From the NCBI GenBank assembly GCA_035356615.1, contig DAOQSN010000007.1, forward strand, positions 74,181-138,180: a stretch of DNA of 64,000 nucleotides. Direction: 5' to 3'. The notes beneath the pieces were generated by a model. The model saw only the letters and a program-made list of their open reading frames with translations. It did not search any database and was not told where the DNA came from. Source of the DNA: JAKQDH01 sp029558835 (GTDB taxonomy: Bacteria; Planctomycetota; Phycisphaerae; UBA1845). Both the position numbers and the translations under genes were made by a program. Positions 61,043 through 64,000 of the stretch are shown here, piece by piece. The first letter of the stretch is position 1. The number at the start of each line of letters is the position of its first letter.

Positions 61043-64000
61043 ATGTGTATCCGGGCGAAGGTGATTGGATCAGCAAACGCGGTGTTGGTGGGCATGGTCG
61101 TGGCTGCGGTGGCCTTCGGGATCGTGGGGGCGCCCGCGGCGGGCGCGGGGGCGCCGATACCCTGGCGAACGGGTGCAGCAGCGGTGCCATGGCAGAGTCC
61201 GGCTCAGATCACGGCCATGCTCGACGCCGTGGCAGCGCGGGAGAGCGGCGACCGGCACGTGGTCGTGCAGTTTGACCGACCGGTGGGCGACGCGCTGCGT
61301 GCCGCCCTGGCGGCCGAGGGGTTGGAGTTGCTGGCGTACGTGGGGGAGAACTCGTTCTTCGCTGCGTTAACGGCGGATAGCCTGGATGCGGCGGCGCTGG
61401 GCGCGACGGAAGCCTTGGCAGCAGTGGCGGAGATTCAACCGGCGTGGAAGCTGCATCCGCTGCTGGTCGAGGGGAACGTGCCGTCCTGGTCCGTCGTGAG
61501 TGGGGACGCAGACGGGGATCCGATTGCAGGCGCGTACGTGGTGTACCATGAGGACGTGCCGCTGGACGAGGGGATCCGGGTGGCGGAGCAGCAGGGGGCC
61601 GTGGTCCGCGACGTCCTGTATACCATCAACGCGCTGGTGATCGAGCTGCCGCGGTCGGCGATTGCGACGCTGGCGGCCGAGGATGCGGTGCAGTGGATTG
61701 AGCCGCCGCTGCCGCGAATGAGTGAGATGAACGACAGCAACCGTGCCCGCACGCAGGCGGACTTGGTGCAGGCCGCGCCTTACAACCTGACGGGCTCCGG
61801 GGTCAACGTCATGGTTTATGACGGCGGCACGGCCCGGTCGACGCACGTGGACTTCCAGGGCCGGCTGACGGTCCGGGACAGCGGCAGCATGGCCAGCCAC
61901 GCCACGCACGTGTCCGGGACGATCGGTGGCGCGGGCGTTGCCAACGCCACGTACAAGGGCATGGCTCCGGGTGTCACCATTCAGTCCTACACTTTCCAGT
62001 ACGACGGGTCGGGCACGTTTCTCTACACGAATCCGGGGGATCTTCAGGCCGACTACAACCAGGCGATCAATACGTACGGCGTCGTCATCGCCAATAACTC
62101 CATCGGTACCAACACGGAGACCAACGGGTTCGACTGCGCCATCCAGGGCAACTACGGCGTGACCGACCAGTTGATTGATAACATCGTGCGCGGCAGCCTG
62201 GGTGCCCCGTTTCGCATCGTGTGGGCGGCCGGGAACGAGCGTCAGGGAAGCCGCTGTGACGTGGAGGGCTACGGCGACTACTACAGCAGTGCGCCGCCCG
62301 CCGGGGCGAAAAACCACCTCTGTGTGGGTGCTCTGAACTCCAATGACGACTCGATGACCAGCTTCAGTAGCTGGGGCCCCACCGACGACGGGCGCATGAA
62401 GCCGGATATCAGCGGGCCGGGCTGCCAGAGCAACGGCGACAACGCCGTGACGTCGTGCAGCTCGTCCAGCAACACCGCTTACACGACGATGTGCGGAACG
62501 TCGATGGCCTGCCCGACGGTGACCGGCTGTTCGGCCCTGATGATCCAGGACTTCCAGGCACATTTCCCCGGCCAGCCGCTGTTCCGCAACTCGACGCTGA
62601 AGTGCTGGTACGCCCACACGGCGGTTGACCTGGGCAACGCCGGGCCGGACTATCAGTACGGCTACGGTTCCATCCGGGTCAAGGATGCAATCGACTTCAT
62701 GCGCACCGGGGCCTTCGTGGAGAATAGCGTCAGTCACGGGGGGGCGTACACGCGTAACGTCACCGTCAGCGCCGGCGATCCGGAGTTGCGGGTGACACTG
62801 GCATGGGACGACTATCCGGGCACGCCCAACGTGAATCCCGCCCTGGTAAACGACCTGGACCTGCGCGTCTGGGGGCCCACCGGAACGCGGTACTATCCGT
62901 GGACGCTGAACCCGACGAATCCAAGCGTGGCGGCCGTGCGCACGCAGGAGAACCATCTTGACAACATCGAGCAGGTGCTGGTCAGCAGTCCGGCGGCGGG
63001 CACCTGGACGATCGAGGTATATGGCTACAACGTGCCGCAGGGGCCCCAGCCGTTCTCCCTGGTGGGTGACGGGGCCGTGAACGTCGGCACCAGCATCTCG
63101 CTCCCGGACGGGTACCCGGCGCTGATGCCGCCCGGGGTGCCTTATGTGATCGACGTGCAGGTCAACTCGATCGGGGAAGACACGGTTCCGGGCAGCCCGA
63201 CGTTCTACTACCGATACCAGGGAGGCAGCTATCAGAGTGTGCCGCTGACGTATGTAAGCGGCAACTTGTATCAGGCGACGCTGCCCGCTGCCACTTGCGC
63301 GGATGATCCCGAGTACTACTTCAGCGCGCGAGGCAGCATTACCGGTCTGGTTTACTACCCGGCCGGCGCGCCGGGCACGGTGCTGAGCACGGCGGTGGGC
63401 GAGGTCGTCACGCTTTTCCATGACAACTTCCAGAGCAACCTGGGGTGGACGGCGGAGAACCTCGGGGCCACCAGCGGCGACTGGCAGCGTGGCGTGCCGG
63501 TCAACGATCCGAGCTGGGCGTACGATCCGGCCGCCGATGCCGACGGCAGCGGTCAGTGCTACCTCACCCAGAACGAGATGGGCAACACCGACGTAGACGA
63601 CGGCGCCGTGCGGCTGACTTCCCCGGTGATCGACATGTCCGCCGGTAACATCACGATCAGCTACTACTACTTCCTGGAGTTGACCAACACCAGTGGCGCC
63701 GTGGACAAACTCCTCGTTGAAATCAACAACGGCGGTGCCACCTGGACCACGATTGCAAGTCATACCACGGACCTCGGACTGAGCTGGGGATCGAACGTGA
63801 TCAACCAGGCGGCGCTCAACGCGGCGGGCGTCACGCTCACAGCGACAATGCGGCTGCGGTTCACGGCCAACGATGCCGACCCGCAGAGCATTGTGGAGGC
63901 GGGCCTGGACGGCTTCCACGTGGAGGGATTGCAGTGTTTCGCGGACGACACGACGCCGCCGACGCCTGACCCCATGACGTTTGCCTCGGCGCCGGCGCCG
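61043..64000 (+). CDS. Secreted S8 subtilisin-like serine protease (KP-43-like), 3' end outside window
   Basis: The frame is open from ATG 61043 (AGGGAGAGGCCC upstream) to the window end, 986 codons. Signal peptide: MCIRAKVIGSAN then a hydrophobic core ending APAAGAGA. A propeptide-like region (to about 235) leads into the S8 catalytic domain: Asp in VMVYDGGTARSTH, His in SHATHVSGTIGG, the oxyanion region IVWAAGNE and the nucleophile Ser in CGTSMACPTVTG. A jelly-roll P-domain-like region follows (RVTLAWDDYPGTPN ... IEVYGYNVPQGPQP), typical of KP-43 subtilases. Further downstream are secreted beta domains (FHDNFQSNLGW.., a MAM/choice-of-anchor type). A C-terminal anchor is expected beyond the window. 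Confidence 0.92.
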   Translation, partial: MCIRAKVIGSANAVLVGMVVAAVAFGIVGAPAAGAGAPIPWRTGAAAVPWQSPAQITAMLDAVAARESGDRHVVVQFDRPVGDALRAALAAEGLELLAYVGENSFFAALTADSLDAAALGATEALAAVAEIQPAWKLHPLLVEGNVPSWSVVSGDADGDPIAGAYVVYHEDVPLDEGIRVAEQQGAVVRDVLYTINALVIELPRSAIATLAAEDAVQWIEPPLPRMSEMNDSNRARTQADLVQAAPYNLTGSGVNVMVYDGGTARSTHVDFQGRLTVRDSGSMASHATHVSGTIGGAGVANATYKGMAPGVTIQSYTFQYDGSGTFLYTNPGDLQADYNQAINTYGVVIANNSIGTNTETNGFDCAIQGNYGVTDQLIDNIVRGSLGAPFRIVWAAGNERQGSRCDVEGYGDYYSSAPPAGAKNHLCVGALNSNDDSMTSFSSWGPTDDGRMKPDISGPGCQSNGDNAVTSCSSSSNTAYTTMCGTSMACPTVTGCSALMIQDFQAHFPGQPLFRNSTLKCWYAHTAVDLGNAGPDYQYGYGSIRVKDAIDFMRTGAFVENSVSHGGAYTRNVTVSAGDPELRVTLAWDDYPGTPNVNPALVNDLDLRVWGPTGTRYYPWTLNPTNPSVAAVRTQENHLDNIEQVLVSSPAAGTWTIEVYGYNVPQGPQPFSLVGDGAVNVGTSISLPDGYPALMPPGVPYVIDVQVNSIGEDTVPGSPTFYYRYQGGSYQSVPLTYVSGNLYQATLPAATCADDPEYYFSARGSITGLVYYPAGAPGTVLSTAVGEVVTLFHDNFQSNLGWTAENLGATSGDWQRGVPVNDPSWAYDPAADADGSGQCYLTQNEMGNTDVDDGAVRLTSPVIDMSAGNITISYYYFLELTNTSGAVDKLLVEINNGGATWTTIASHTTDLGLSWGSNVINQAALNAAGVTLTATMRLRFTANDADPQSIVEAGLDGFHVEGLQCFADDTTPPTPDPMTFASAPAP

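Noticed and set aside
61367..63919. 850-codon minus-strand open frame
   Set aside because: Antisense to the subtilase, whose catalytic triad is intact on the + strand; composition (Arg/His/Val) is that of a shadow.

Overview
The window (about 65-70% G+C by eye) reads as chromosomal DNA of a Planctomycetota bacterium, most likely a phycisphaeral relative. This is an inference from four things. Secreted proteins end in DCNGNG..DECD/dockerin-like tails. There is a PEP-CTERM protein and a cassette of an ECF sigma factor with two Ser/Thr kinases. Peptidoglycan genes are present in a dcw-type cluster, but no ftsA, ftsZ, ftsI or ftsL is in the window. No CRISPR array or rRNA is visible; one tRNA gene (Ser-GGA) is present.

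Layout. 1-6.3 kb (+): a glycosyltransferase cut by the window edge, a SNF2 helicase with a small partner, and a DASS anion/Na+ symporter. 6.5-22 kb (-): one long co-directional block, apgM-murE-murF-mraY-ftsW-murG-murC-murB-ddl-ftsQ, followed by two paralogous membrane proteins and a TIM-barrel isomerase. murD lies apart on the + strand at 22.7-24.2 kb. 24.6-30.3 kb: glnS, a CPBP protease, trpC, a small membrane protein and an SO_0444-type metal permease. 30.4-39.1 kb (-): a tricarboxylate operon of an HICDH/IDH-like dehydrogenase, a Lys4-like homoaconitase, an MmgE/PrpD dehydratase, a CitD-CitE fusion, a DUF433/DUF5615 toxin-antitoxin pair and CitF. 39.4-42.9 kb (-): an N-terminally broken PEP-CTERM gene and an NfnL/NfnS pair (ferredoxin:NADP transhydrogenase). 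43.4-45.4 kb: tRNA-Ser, a tetraheme cytochrome c and two overlapping zinc-ribbon genes. 45.4-52.9 kb: a G-rich/polypurine region, a truncated beta-helix gene, and the ECF sigma-kinase-kinase cassette (-). 53.5-64 kb (+): a 1845-residue secreted multidomain protein, a stretch of gene remnants including a mutator-type transposase scrap, and an S8 subtilase running off the right edge.

Functional logic. The dcw block supplies nearly all cytoplasmic steps to lipid II plus FtsW and FtsQ; MurE carries the DNPR motif of meso-DAP ligases. The tricarboxylate operon encodes a lyase, a dehydratase, a hydratase and an oxidative decarboxylase. Together these could interconvert a citrate-like acid and a 2-oxoacid, and an Nfn transhydrogenase gene pair sits just upstream on the same strand. 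Two of its enzymes resemble the lysine alpha-aminoadipate enzymes of fungi rather than ordinary TCA enzymes, so this operon is the best candidate for an undescribed system.

A second theme is dispersed palindromic repeats. At least three families occur between and inside genes. One family sits three times 56-77 nt upstream of operon-internal start codons, always in the same orientation. Others supply or abut the stop codons of ddl, trpC and the metal permease, or lie in frame within coding regions.
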